This document shows positions 37,085 to 45,581 of a stretch of DNA of 64,000 nt, one piece after another. The number at the start of each line of letters is the position of its first letter. The first letter of the stretch is position 1. The notes beneath the pieces were generated by a model. That model did no database searches, had not been told where the DNA came from, and saw only the letters and a program-made list of their open reading frames with translations. The position numbers and the translations under genes are program-made. Source of the stretch: Flagellimonas hadalis (GTDB lineage Bacteria > Bacteroidota > Bacteroidia > Flavobacteriales > Flavobacteriaceae). The stretch spans positions 546,678 through 610,677 of the forward strand of contig NZ_VNIK02000001.1 in assembly GCF_007785775.2 (NCBI RefSeq), read 5' to 3'.

Positions 37085-38971
37085 TCAGAAGCATTGGCCA
37101 CTTTCGTCGTTGATGGTCCAACCTCTGCCAAGAGCCAAACCTGTATAGGCATTTGCCCCGGTATTGCTACCACAAACGCTGAGACCTGCGGCACCTAATA
37201 CAATGTTATCGGGGGTATTGGGCTGGTTGTTCCATCCATTCAATGTGAAACTATAATTTAATGTACTCATCCCACAATTGTCCAGCATGCCCGTCATATT
37301 GGTCACACTGGAAATATCCCATGCACCCAAGGTTACATTAAAAGTTGTGGCCCCATTGAACATGTAGGCCATGTTGGTGACATTGGAAGTATCCCATCCT
37401 GTTACATTCCTGTTAAAAGATGAGGCCCCATTGAACATGTTGGACATGTTGTTGACTTTGGAAGTGTCCCAACCTGTTACATCACCGTTAAAAGCAGTTG
37501 CATCTCGGAACATGCTGCCCATAGTGAGTACATTGGAGGTGTCCCAAGTGTTAATGTTCTGGTTGAACGAGGTTGCCCCAGAGAACATTCCGAACATATT
37601 GATAACATTCGAAGTTTCCCATCCCCCGATGGGTTGGTCAAAGGTAGTGGCTCCCTTGAACATACTGGAAAAGCTGGTAATACCCGAAGTGTCCCACCCA
37701 CTGATGTCCTGGTTAAAGGCAGTGGCATTTTCGAACATACTTTCCATTCCAAGTTCGGTCACATTGGAAGTGTCCCATCCACCAATGTCCTGGTTAAAGG
37801 CAGTGGCATTTTTGAACATACTTCCCATTCTGGTCACATTGGAAGTGTCCCAGTCCCCGATATCCCCATTAAAGGCAGTGGCATTTTCAAACATTGACCT
37901 CATGTCGGTCACCTGGGACAGATCTGGCACATCGGTGGCCTTATAGGTCATCTGCGTGCAACCTCTAAATGCAAAGCTCATGTCCTCCCATTGGATGTTG
38001 CCCCATTGGTCTATCGAAAGGAGCTTCGTAGCATCACCATTATCCATATATATGTGAGGGAACTGCCCCAAGATGGCCACGGTATGGTCGCCCGCGGTGG
38101 CATAGGCGTGTGAGGGGGGCGCGCTTGTGTTGATCTCCTCCACCGTGCCATCGCCCCAGTCTATCGTATAATCGTAAACGTAATTTAAAAAGTCATCGTC
38201 ATCTGTGCCAATGACAATCTGCTCATTGGCCGCAGTGGTCCTCCAAGTGGTGACAAAGGCGTTGGGGTTGCCGGCCAGCTCGTCCACGTCCGTGACCTTA
38301 ATGGTCACCGTGGCCTGTGCGGTGGCAGTGCCATCGCTCACCTCTACGGTGATGCTGTGCTCCGTGTCGGTCTCAAAGTCGAGGTTCTTGCCAGCTGCAA
38401 GGGAGAGCTCCCCGGTAGCGGGATCGATTTCGAAGAGATATTTGTCATTGGCCACGATGCTGTAGGTCAGTTCATCTCCATCAACATCGGTGGCCTCCAT
38501 GGTGCCGATCACTTCGGTGTCGGCAATGTCCTCCGCTACGGTAAATTCCTGGTCCGCTATCTCGGGAGCAGTATTCTGTGGAACGACCTCTGTCACCTTT
38601 ATGGTGATGGTGGCCGAGGCGGTGTCCTCCCCGTCGCTCACCTCCACGGTGATGGCGTGCTGTGCCTTGGTGGCAAAGTCAAGGGATTTTCCTTGCGCCA
38701 ATGTCAGTGCCCCTGCGGCAGTGATGGCGAAAAGGTCGTTGTCGTTCGTCTTGATGCTGAAGGTCAGTGCATCCTTGTCCGCATCGGAGGCCACTACCGT
38801 TCCGATGGCATCGGCCGGGGTAATGTCCTCCATGACAGTGAACTCCTGTGCGGCGATTACCGGGGCAGTGTTCTTGTCGGATGGCGGTGTTGGGCCATCG
38901 TCCTTGCCGCAGGACCAGAGCAGGGCCATGGCCATAAGTGCAATACCTAATTTTTTAAAAGTGTTTTTCAT
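37085..38971 (-). CDS. Surface lipoprotein with two cadherin-like repeats and BspA (DUF285) repeats
   Basis: 628 residues from the ATG at 38971. A lipobox (LLWSC, Cys21) is followed by GKDD, matching the C-x-K-(D/E)2 lipoprotein export signal that sends Bacteroidota lipoproteins to the cell surface. Next come two cadherin-like domains (NTAPVIAAQEFTV... and NTAPEIADQEFTV...), a PKD-like strand (YDYTIDWGDGTVEE), and eight 25-residue DUF285 units of the form WDTSNVTNMxxMFxxATxFNxDI, capped by GMSTLNYSFTLNGW. BspA-type repeats mediate adhesion in other species. No type IX sorting domain is seen. A longer upstream frame has no signal and is discarded. It is a tandem paralog of the next gene. Confidence 0.88.
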   Translation of the reverse strand: MKNTFKKLGIALMAMALLWSCGKDDGPTPPSDKNTAPVIAAQEFTVMEDITPADAIGTVVASDADKDALTFSIKTNDNDLFAITAAGALTLAQGKSLDFATKAQHAITVEVSDGEDTASATITIKVTEVVPQNTAPEIADQEFTVAEDIADTEVIGTMEATDVDGDELTYSIVANDKYLFEIDPATGELSLAAGKNLDFETDTEHSITVEVSDGTATAQATVTIKVTDVDELAGNPNAFVTTWRTTAANEQIVIGTDDDDFLNYVYDYTIDWGDGTVEEINTSAPPSHAYATAGDHTVAILGQFPHIYMDNGDATKLLSIDQWGNIQWEDMSFAFRGCTQMTYKATDVPDLSQVTDMRSMFENATAFNGDIGDWDTSNVTRMGSMFKNATAFNQDIGGWDTSNVTELGMESMFENATAFNQDISGWDTSGITSFSSMFKGATTFDQPIGGWETSNVINMFGMFSGATSFNQNINTWDTSNVLTMGSMFRDATAFNGDVTGWDTSKVNNMSNMFNGASSFNRNVTGWDTSNVTNMAYMFNGATTFNVTLGAWDISSVTNMTGMLDNCGMSTLNYSFTLNGWNNQPNTPDNIVLGAAGLSVCGSNTGANAYTGLALGRGWTINDESGQCF

Positions 38972-39046
38972 ACTCAATTTGTTTTTATTGTTAGAATGAA
39001 TAATGCGGCAAGATGGGGCATTCGTAGAAAAGATTTGGGCACGATC

Positions 39047-39109
39047 TGACGGATGCGGGGTTTGGTTTGACGGATGCGGGTTTTGGGTTGAGGGGAGAAG
39101 AGGTCGGAA
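39047..39109 (-). promoter_or_regulatory. Three 21-bp iterons upstream of the first BspA-like gene
   Basis: TGACGGATG begins at 39047 and 39068, and a decayed copy TGAGGGGAG at 39089, exactly 21 bases apart. In the sense of the gene the core is TCCGTCAAA/TCCGTCAGA, close to the LytTR-domain site [TA][AC][CA]GTTN[AG][TG], whose direct repeats are also spaced 21 bases. The last copy lies 76 bases from the ATG. Confidence 0.55.
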
Positions 39110-39492
39110 GTCCAAAGTCGGAATGTGGTCTAAAGCCCATGTACAGGTTTCAAGTTCAAAAGGAGCTGGAGCTGTGGGTTTTGGGTTCCGAGTTTTGGGT
39201 TTCAGGCTTCAGGCTGGGGATGTGTCAGTATGCGGTATGCAGTGGACAGCTTACAATAAGCAATAATCGAATAATCCAATAACCGAACAACCAAATCACC
39301 TAAATGCTAAGTCTATCCTCTATGGTCTATTTTCTTTCGTCCATTTTGACACGAATTTCACCAATATGCACAAATAAATTTTTGGACTCCTGACTTCCGC
39401 CTTCCGAGGTTTCGACTACGCCTATCTGCCGACAAAGACAGGCTCAACGTGACACTTGGGACTTCCGACAACCCATTAACCCAATCATCAAA

Positions 39493-39529
39493 TAAAAAAC
39501 CACCGAAAGACCCAAGGACCTTCCGGTGG
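39493..39529 (-). terminator. Terminator of the second BspA-like gene
   Basis: On the minus strand CCACCGGAAGGTCC and GGGTCTTTCGGTGG (39529-39500) pair with a 2-base loop and G-U pairs, then TTTTTTATT. It resembles the terminator behind the first BspA-like gene and is probably paralogous to it. Confidence 0.8.
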
Positions 39530-39578
39530 CACAAACAGCTCAAAAAAAATAAAAACAATAATCTAGTTCAATGCAATT

Positions 39579-40790
39579 TTATTGACAGGCCACGGGGCCG
39601 TCATCATTGATGGTCCATCCATTTTGGCCTATCAGGACCGTATTTCTGAAATAGGTAGTGTCAGCATCATTACAGAACGTGATACCAGTGGCTCCCAATA
39701 CAATCCCATTGGGGATGAATACATTGCCTTGGCCGCCCCAACCCTTCAAAGTGCTACTGTAATTTATAGCATTCATTCCTGAATTGTTGAACATATTGGT
39801 CAAGTTGGTAATGCTGGACAAGTCCCAGTCCCCCAGGCTTTGATTAAATGAGGTGGCCCCGGCGAACATATTGCCCATGTTGGTCACTTTGGAGGTGTCC
39901 CATTCCCCAAAGGGTTGATTGAACAATGTGGCTCCGTTGAACATATTGAACATGTTGGTGACGTTGGATATGTCCCAATTTGCTATGTTTCCATTGAAGG
40001 AAGAGCATCCATTGAACATACTTTCCATATTGGTCACATTTGAAAGATCGGGGATGTCCGTAGCATTGTACACCATATTTTCACAGTGAAGAAAGGTGGC
40101 TTGCATACTTTTCCACTGTATATCTCCCCATTGTTCAATGGACATCAGTTTCTTTGCGTTATCAACACCATCAAAAAAGGTGTTGAAGTAAGGGAATTCC
40201 CCTTTGATGGCAATGGTATATGTACCCGCAGTGGCATACACATGGGAAGCACCCTCGTTGGAAGTGAGCTCTTCCACTGTGCCATCCCCCCATTCAATGG
40301 TATAATCATAGGTATAGCTCCCGTTTCCATATAAGGCGATCTCTTCTCCATTGGATTCGGTTTTCCAAGTGGTAACAAAGGAAGCCGGGTCGTTGGCCAA
40401 GGATTCGTCCACGTCACCTACTTTTATGGTCACCGAGGCAGTGGCCGTTTTGTCCCCATCGCTAACTTGTATCGTGATCACATGCTGCGTAGCGGTTTCA
40501 AAATCCAATGCTTTTCCAGTGGCAAGTGAAAGGTCGCCAGCCGCAGTGATCTCAAAGAGATTGTTGGCATTGGTCTTGATACTGAAGGTCAATGCATCTT
40601 TTTCCACATCAGTGGCCTTTACCATGCCAATGACCTCGGTATCGGCTATGTCCTCATCCACGGTGAATTCCTGTGCCAAGATGCTGGGGGCAGTGTTTTT
40701 GGGCGGGGTGGGCCCATCATCTTTGCTGCAGGACCATGTCAGAGTGGAGACCAAAATTACAATCCCGAAACTCTTCATTACTTTTTTCAT
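39579..40790 (-). CDS. Surface lipoprotein with one cadherin-like domain and BspA (DUF285) repeats
   Basis: 403 residues. The signal peptide ends in TLTWSC (Cys21) followed by SKDD, again the surface-export signal. One cadherin-like domain (NTAPSILAQEFTVDEDIADTEVIG) precedes the PKD-like segment (YDYTIEWGDGTVEELTS), three full 25-residue units (WDISNVTNMFNMFNGATLFNQ and relatives) and a cap GMNAINYSSTLKGW. Domain order and even the signal position match the neighbouring gene, which has two cadherin domains and eight units. The pair therefore arose by tandem duplication followed by repeat gain or loss. Adhesion or matrix binding is inferred from the repeat family. Confidence 0.88.
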   Translation of the reverse strand: MKKVMKSFGIVILVSTLTWSCSKDDGPTPPKNTAPSILAQEFTVDEDIADTEVIGMVKATDVEKDALTFSIKTNANNLFEITAAGDLSLATGKALDFETATQHVITIQVSDGDKTATASVTIKVGDVDESLANDPASFVTTWKTESNGEEIALYGNGSYTYDYTIEWGDGTVEELTSNEGASHVYATAGTYTIAIKGEFPYFNTFFDGVDNAKKLMSIEQWGDIQWKSMQATFLHCENMVYNATDIPDLSNVTNMESMFNGCSSFNGNIANWDISNVTNMFNMFNGATLFNQPFGEWDTSKVTNMGNMFAGATSFNQSLGDWDLSSITNLTNMFNNSGMNAINYSSTLKGWGGQGNVFIPNGIVLGATGITFCNDADTTYFRNTVLIGQNGWTINDDGPVACQ

Positions 40791-40856
40791 AACAAACTTT
40801 TTAGATTAAAAACTACCGCAAGGTGAGCAGTTTTTATCAAATTGAAAGAGACGATC

Positions 40857-40919
40857 TGACGGATGCGGGGTTTGGATTGACGGATGGGCCTTTTGAATTG
40901 ACGGAGAAAATTTGGAAAG
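40857..40919 (-). promoter_or_regulatory. Three 21-bp iterons upstream of the second BspA-like gene
   Basis: TGACGGATG at 40857, TGACGGATG at 40878 and TGACGGAGA at 40899, exactly 21 bases apart. On the sense strand the cores are TCCGTCAGA, TCCGTCAAT and TCCGTCAAT; the latter two match eight of nine positions of the LytTR consensus. The block begins 67 bases from the ATG. The first 20 bases (ACGATCTGACGGATGCGGGG) are identical to the block before the paralog. Confidence 0.6.
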
Positions 40920-41021
40920 TGTAAAATCTGGACTGTGGACGTTCAAAACAAAAGCAGGTGCAGAGCCATTGCTGCAATAATAACAACTGAAAAAGCAATA
41001 ACCCGAAAATTGAAAAGCAGT

Positions 41022-41483
41022 TTAACCAATGTGCACCGATGGGGTGTTCTTCACTTCGCTGATCACAAACGAACTCTGTGTGTTCCCTATATTATTGATA
41101 GTGGTAAGCTTGGTGAGCATGAATTCCCGATAACTTTTCATGTCGGCCACATTGATCTTTAGGATATAGTCGTAATCACCTCCTACGTGGAAACATTCCG
41201 AGACTTCTTCAAGTTTCAGCACTTCCCGTTCAAACCGCAGCACATTGTCCTTGGTGTGCTGCACCAAACGGATGTGGCAAAGCACCGTGAAATCCTTTTG
41301 CAGTTTCTTTTTGTCCACCAAGGCCACATATTGGGTGATCACACCCGTGCGCTCCAATCGACGGATGCGTTCATAGACCGCAGTTTTGGAAAGTTGGAGC
41401 ATATCTGCGTAGTGTTTTGTGGTCTTTTTGCAGTCTTCTTGGAGCAATTTTACCAGTTGTTTGTCCACCAAATCCAGTTCCAT
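41022..41483 (-). CDS. Lrp/AsnC-family transcriptional regulator
   Basis: 153 residues from the ATG at 41483 (MELDLVDKQLVKLLQEDC); a TTG seven codons earlier is not needed. An N-terminal helix-turn-helix (HYADMLQLSKTAVYERIRRLERTGVI) is followed by the RAM/ACT effector domain (LCHIRLVQHTKDN... and CFHVGGDYDYILKINV). It is divergent from a methionine gamma-lyase-like gene, as mdeR is beside mdeA in Pseudomonas putida, so regulation of that gene by an amino acid is likely. Confidence 0.93.
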   Translation of the reverse strand: MELDLVDKQLVKLLQEDCKKTTKHYADMLQLSKTAVYERIRRLERTGVITQYVALVDKKKLQKDFTVLCHIRLVQHTKDNVLRFEREVLKLEEVSECFHVGGDYDYILKINVADMKSYREFMLTKLTTINNIGNTQSSFVISEVKNTPSVHIG

Positions 41484-41524
41484 ACTGATTATTTTTCGGT
41501 TCAATGCTTTTGAGTTGGATAAAA

Positions 41525-41572
41525 ATAGAATTAATATCTAAAATATAAGTTTAAAGACATCTAAAATTCTAT
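41525..41572. promoter_or_regulatory. Candidate Lrp-type operator between the regulator and the C-S lyase
   Basis: ATAGAATT (41525-41532) and its inverse AATTCTAT (41565-41572) flank two direct copies of ATCTAAAAT (41536-41544 and 41559-41567). TAGAATTAATATCTA at 41526-41540 matches 11 of 15 positions of the E. coli Lrp consensus, with both conserved ends. The site is midway between the divergent start codons. Confidence 0.5.
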
Positions 41573-41632
41573 ATATCAACAATTATATTGACTTTAGGAC
41601 TACACTTGATTAGTTTTACAAAAAATCATATC

Positions 41633-42832
41633 ATGGACTACAAAGCAGCGGAACATATTCAAGATCTTCAATATTTTGGCGAATTCGGAGGGGTAAACCC
41701 TTCCATATCAGATTCTTCCACTTATACCTTTCTGTCAGCAAAGACCATGTTCGACACCTTTGAGGGAAACACGGAGGGTTGCTATTTGTACAGCCGTCAC
41801 TCTTCCCCGTCCAACTTATATCTGGGGGAAGCGATGGCCCAGTTGGAAGGAACCGAATCCGCCAATGTCTATGCCAGTGGTATGGGGGCCATCACAGCCG
41901 TTATCCTTCAACTTTGCGATGCCGGCGACCATATCGTTTGCAGTAGGACCATCTATGGCGGCACCTACGCATTCCTGAAAAACTTCGTGAAGAAATTCAA
42001 CATCTCGGTGTCCTTTGTGAACATAACAGATTTGGACACGGTCGAGAAATCTATCACGCCAAAGACCAAAATGATCTTTTGCGAGGCCATCAGTAATCCG
42101 CTGTTGGAAATTGCAGATATCCTTTCGCTGTCCAAAATTGCAAAAAAGAATACTATGCCCCTGGTGGTGGACAATACGTTTTCACCACTTACTATACACG
42201 CGGCCCAATTGGGTGCAGACATTGTGGTGCACAGTCTCACGAAATTCATCAATGGGACCAGTGATTGTGTGGCAGGTGCCGTCTGTGCCTCCATCGATTT
42301 TTGTTTGGGTTTGAAAGATGTGAACCACGGGGCCGGAATGCTCTTGGGCAGTACGTTGGACAGTCTGCGGGCGGCATCCATCCTTAAAAACATGCGCACG
42401 CTGCACATCCGCATCAAAAAGCACAGTGAAAATGCCCATTATCTGGCCGAAAAATTTGAAAAGGACGGACTCAAAGTGGTGTACCCCGGTTTGGAGAGCC
42501 ACCCCGGACATCAACTTATGAAAGCGCAGATGAACCATGAGTATGGGTTTGGCGGTATGCTCACCATGGATGTGGGATCCGTGGAGCGGGCCAACGCCTT
42601 GATGGAACTCATGCAAGAGAAAAAGTTGGGCTATTTGGCCGTAAGTCTAGGGTTCTACAAAACCTTGTTCAGTGCTTCGGGCACATCCACTTCCTCCGAG
42701 ATTCCTTTGGAAGAGCAGGAAGAACTCGGGCTATCACAAGGCCTTATCCGATTCTCCATTGGTTTGGACAATGACATCCACAAGACCTATCTGTCCATGC
42801 GGAGCTGTATGGAGCAATTGGGAATTATCTGA
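41633..42832 (+). CDS. PLP-dependent C-S lyase, methionine gamma-lyase/cystathionine gamma-lyase family
   Basis: 399 residues from the ATG at 41633 (MDYKAAEHIQ); a TTG 15 codons earlier is rejected. The PLP lysine is K204 in HSLTKFINGTSDC; Y53 and R55 (YLYSRHSSPS) contact the cofactor of the neighbouring subunit, and Y108 is the catalytic tyrosine. At the position of Cys116 of P. putida methionine gamma-lyase there is Gly110 (TIYGGTYAF), so methionine may not be the best substrate; cystathionine or cysteine is possible. The divergent Lrp-type gene and following NhaC-family transporter suggest an inducible sulfur amino acid catabolic unit. Confidence 0.85.
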   Translation: MDYKAAEHIQDLQYFGEFGGVNPSISDSSTYTFLSAKTMFDTFEGNTEGCYLYSRHSSPSNLYLGEAMAQLEGTESANVYASGMGAITAVILQLCDAGDHIVCSRTIYGGTYAFLKNFVKKFNISVSFVNITDLDTVEKSITPKTKMIFCEAISNPLLEIADILSLSKIAKKNTMPLVVDNTFSPLTIHAAQLGADIVVHSLTKFINGTSDCVAGAVCASIDFCLGLKDVNHGAGMLLGSTLDSLRAASILKNMRTLHIRIKKHSENAHYLAEKFEKDGLKVVYPGLESHPGHQLMKAQMNHEYGFGGMLTMDVGSVERANALMELMQEKKLGYLAVSLGFYKTLFSASGTSTSSEIPLEEQEELGLSQGLIRFSIGLDNDIHKTYLSMRSCMEQLGII

Positions 42833-42835
42833 TAA

Positions 42836-42990
42836 AGAGACATTGGAAAATAGACCATAGAGGATAGACTTGGTGATTTGGCTATTGAGATTTGGTGCTT
42901 GAGGTTGGAAGTCCGAAGTCGGAAGTGGTTTTTTTGTCTGTTCTTGCACTTGAAACTTGCACTTGTACTTTTTAGCAGATTTCTGACCGA
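42836..42990. repeat. Word-array intergenic region before the NhaC-family gene
   Basis: Contains GACCATAGAGGATAGACTT (42853-42871), found again at about 39.31 kb (reverse) and 51.37 kb. It then has GATTTGGCTATTGAGATTTGG, GGAAGTCCGAAGTCGGAAG (42909-42927) and CACTTGAAACTTGCACTTG (42947-42965). The 228-base gap shows no gene. Confidence 0.65.
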
Positions 42991-43060
42991 ACTGAAAAAT
43001 TATGTTTTTGGAGAACAGGGTTCAAAATCGTAATATTACCCTTTAACAAACCCAGACCAT

Positions 43061-44539
43061 ATGCCAAACAAAGAGGAAAAACCAAAGTACAGGGAAGACG
43101 AACACATTGTAGAGGACAAAAACCTCACCATTTTCCAAGCACTCATCCCTGTTTTTGCCCTCGTGGCGATGTTGGCCTACAATGTCTTTGTTTTTGGGGA
43201 TAATGCACTGAGCGGTTCCAATCAATTCATTTTGTTGATGGGCGGAGCAGTGGCGGCCATCGTCGGTTTTTTCAATAAGGTCTCCTACGAACAAATGATC
43301 GATGAGGTGGCAGAGAATGTCCGTTCCACCACAGGGGCATTGCTCATTCTCCTCATGGTGGGCGCCCTTTCGGGTACGTGGCTGGTGAGCGGCATTATCC
43401 CCGCCATGATCTATTACGGATTACAGATCCTGAACCCAACCATATTTTTGGCGGCCTGCGTGATCATCTGCGCCATCATTTCCGTGGCCACGGGCAGTAG
43501 TTGGACCACTTCGGCCACCGTGGGCATTGCGCTCATCGGTATCGGCGACGCCTTGGGCATTTCCCTGGGCATGACCGCAGGAGCGGTGCTTTCCGGTGCC
43601 TATTTCGGGGATAAAATGTCCCCCTTGAGCGACACCACCAATCTGGCCCCGGCCATGGCGGGCGGTGACCTGTTCTCGCACATCAGGTACATGGCCCTGA
43701 CCACGACCCCGACCATCATCATCACCCTTGTCGTGTTCATCATTATGGGCTTCACCATTGACACAACGGGCGATGCGGACACCAGTTCCATCTTAACGAA
43801 TATTGGTGCTACCTTTAACATCAATGGATGGCTCTTTTTGGTGCCCTTGGCCGTTATCTTTCTAATAGTAAAAAAAGCACCTCCTTTGATGGCCCTGCTT
43901 GTCGGGACATTATTGGGCGGATTGTTTGCCCTTATTTTCCAGCCGGACATTGTCGCCACCATAGGTGGAAGTTCCCAATTGACCTTCGAATCTGCTTACA
44001 AAGGCATTTTAAATGCCATCACGGTTGATACCCAGATAGCTACACAGGACCCTGCACTGAACGATCTTTTCTCTTCGGGTGGAATGTCGGGCATGTTGGG
44101 CACGATATGGCTCATTGTCTGCGCGATGGTCTTCGGGGGCATCATGGACGGCATCGGGGCACTGGAACGCATTACCGAATCGCTTCTCAAATTGGCCAAG
44201 ACCACTTTTGGTTTGTTTGCCAGCACCGTAGGGAGCTGTTTGGCTCTGAACATCACCGCTTCGGACCAGTATCTGGCCATTGTGGTCCCTGGTAAAATGT
44301 TCTCCAAGGCCTATGCCGAACGTGGATTGGCTCCAGAAAACCTGAGCCGTTCCTTGGAGGATTCGGGAACAGTCACCTCGGTATTGGTCCCCTGGAACAC
44401 ATGCGGCGCCTACCATAGTGGGGTGCTCGGTGTAGGTGTCGGGGAATACTTCTTTTATGCCATCTTCAACTGGCTGAGCCCTTTCATGACCTTGCTGTTC
44501 GCCGCGTTCAAGATCAAGATCAAGCAGTTGACCCAATAG
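43061..44539 (+). CDS. NhaC-family Na+/H+ antiporter or methionine (MetT-like) transporter
   Basis: A 492-residue membrane protein with about 12 segments. TGSSWTTSATVGIALIGIGDALG and GAVLSGAYFGDKMSPLSDTTNLAPAMAGG are the NhaC-superfamily core. Besides Na+/H+ antiporters this family contains substrate carriers such as the MetT methionine transporters. Its place 228 bases behind a methionine-lyase-like gene makes an amino acid role plausible, but the sequence alone does not decide. The N-terminal 20 residues are highly charged and cytoplasmic. Confidence 0.82.
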   Translation: MPNKEEKPKYREDEHIVEDKNLTIFQALIPVFALVAMLAYNVFVFGDNALSGSNQFILLMGGAVAAIVGFFNKVSYEQMIDEVAENVRSTTGALLILLMVGALSGTWLVSGIIPAMIYYGLQILNPTIFLAACVIICAIISVATGSSWTTSATVGIALIGIGDALGISLGMTAGAVLSGAYFGDKMSPLSDTTNLAPAMAGGDLFSHIRYMALTTTPTIIITLVVFIIMGFTIDTTGDADTSSILTNIGATFNINGWLFLVPLAVIFLIVKKAPPLMALLVGTLLGGLFALIFQPDIVATIGGSSQLTFESAYKGILNAITVDTQIATQDPALNDLFSSGGMSGMLGTIWLIVCAMVFGGIMDGIGALERITESLLKLAKTTFGLFASTVGSCLALNITASDQYLAIVVPGKMFSKAYAERGLAPENLSRSLEDSGTVTSVLVPWNTCGAYHSGVLGVGVGEYFFYAIFNWLSPFMTLLFAAFKIKIKQLTQ

Positions 44540-44624
44540 ATGCTCTCCGAAACAGCCATTTTTCAAGAGGTGTCATTTTTATCAACAACATGGTACAGCC
44601 ACCCGAAGGAAGGTTTTTTTTGAG

Positions 44625-44632
44625 TATTTTTG
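44625..44632 (+). promoter_or_regulatory. -7 promoter element of tpx-dgkA
   Basis: TATTTTTG, a full TAnnTTTG match, 23 bases before the tpx ATG. Confidence 0.5.
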
Positions 44633-44654
44633 ACCCTCAAACAAAAAATAGATC

Positions 44655-45161
44655 ATGGCAACAGTCACCCTCAAAGGAAATCAAATACACACACTTGGCA
44701 ACCTTCCTGAAAATGGTTCCCAAGCCCCTGACTTTAAGTTGGTAAAGAACGACCTTTCCACCGTATCCCTTTCGGATTACAAAGGACAAAAGTTGGTACT
44801 CAATATTTTCCCCAGTGTGGACACCGGGACCTGCGCACAGTCGGTCCGTCAGTTCAACCAAGAGGCCGCAGAATTGGACAATACCAAAATATTGTGCATC
44901 TCCAAAGACCTTCCATTTGCCCAAGCCCGTTTCTGTGGAGCCGAAGGCATAGACAAAGTGGAGACCCTTTCCGATTTCAGGGACGGTAATTTTGGCACAT
45001 CATATAATGTGACGTTTGTGGATGGCCCATTGCAAGGGTTGTTGTCCCGATCCGTTGTGGTATTGGACGAAAACGGCAAGGTGATCCATTCCGAGCAGGT
45101 TTCCGAAACGGTGGACGAACCCAACTACAAAGCTGCGCTTGAAGCGTTGATGGATGCCTAG
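44655..45161 (+). CDS. tpx: Thiol peroxidase (atypical 2-Cys peroxiredoxin)
   Basis: Reduces hydroperoxides with thioredoxin. 168 residues with the peroxidatic Cys60 in SVDTGTCAQSVRQFN and the resolving Cys94 in ARFCGAEG, the same spacing as in E. coli Tpx. The end overlaps the dgkA start by 8 bases. Confidence 0.97.
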   Translation: MATVTLKGNQIHTLGNLPENGSQAPDFKLVKNDLSTVSLSDYKGQKLVLNIFPSVDTGTCAQSVRQFNQEAAELDNTKILCISKDLPFAQARFCGAEGIDKVETLSDFRDGNFGTSYNVTFVDGPLQGLLSRSVVVLDENGKVIHSEQVSETVDEPNYKAALEALMDA

Positions 45162-45519
45162 GGAATCTTTCTTGAAGAACAGGATCCGCAGTGTGGGCTA
45201 TGCACTAAAGGGCATGTTCCTGCTCCTGAGGACGGAGGCCAGCATCAAGATCCAGTTTTTTATCGCACTTTTGATGACGGCCGCTGGGTTCTTTTTCGAA
45301 ATCTCCAGTACCGAATGGATCGTACAATTATTGTCCATCGGGATGGTCATGGGAGTAGAGGGAGTCAACACTGCCATTGAAAAACTATCGGACTACATCC
45401 AGCCCCAAAGGGACCCAAAAATCGGTTTGGTCAAAGATATTTCGGCTGGGGCCGTGATGATCGTGTCCGTCATTGCCAGCATCATCGGACTCATCATCTA
45501 TATCCCCAAGCTGCTATAA
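45154..45519 (+). CDS. dgkA: Diacylglycerol/undecaprenol kinase family protein
   Basis: A 121-residue membrane protein with three hydrophobic helices; VEGVNTAIEKLSDYI and DISAGAVMIVSVIASI are the DagK signatures, including the catalytic Glu and Asp. It phosphorylates diacylglycerol or undecaprenol to recycle lipid carriers. Overlaps tpx by 8 bases. Confidence 0.95.
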   Translation: MPRESFLKNRIRSVGYALKGMFLLLRTEASIKIQFFIALLMTAAGFFFEISSTEWIVQLLSIGMVMGVEGVNTAIEKLSDYIQPQRDPKIGLVKDISAGAVMIVSVIASIIGLIIYIPKLL

Positions 45520-45545
45520 AAACGTCCAAGGAATGTTGGAGTACG

Positions 45546-45553
45546 TAAATTTG
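45546..45553 (+). promoter_or_regulatory. -7 promoter element in front of ftsK
   Basis: TAAATTTG, a full TAnnTTTG match, 29 bases before the ftsK ATG and 27 bases behind the dgkA stop, so ftsK-lolA-lptG-ribBA may form its own transcript. Confidence 0.5.
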
Positions 45554-45581
45554 TAACTTAGCCCCGAATTAAAAACCATTG

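Larger units (their letters stand above)
38972..39578. other. Intergenic region between the two BspA-like genes
   Basis: A 607-base gap. From the first gene outward: three 21-bp iterons (39047-39109), word arrays with GGTCGGAAGTCC-AAAGTCGGAA, CAGGTTTCAAGTTCAAAAGG and GGGTTTTGGGTTCCGAGTTT (39105-39220), CAATAATCGAATAATCCAATAACC (39250-39300), the reverse complement of GACCATAGAGGATAGACTT (39309-39327), more CTTCCGACTT-like words (39395-39480), and the terminator of the second gene (39493-39529). The open frames here are low-complexity and show no coding character. Confidence 0.6.

Noticed and set aside
38972-39115. 48-residue N-terminal extension of the first BspA-like lipoprotein
   Set aside because: It would bury the signal peptide and lipobox inside the protein and runs through the iterons.
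39003-39266. Plus-strand open frame of 87 codons between the BspA-like genes
   Set aside because: Its sequence is the translation of iterons and word arrays (low complexity, rich in Gly, Trp and Phe); no start signal and no protein-like pattern.
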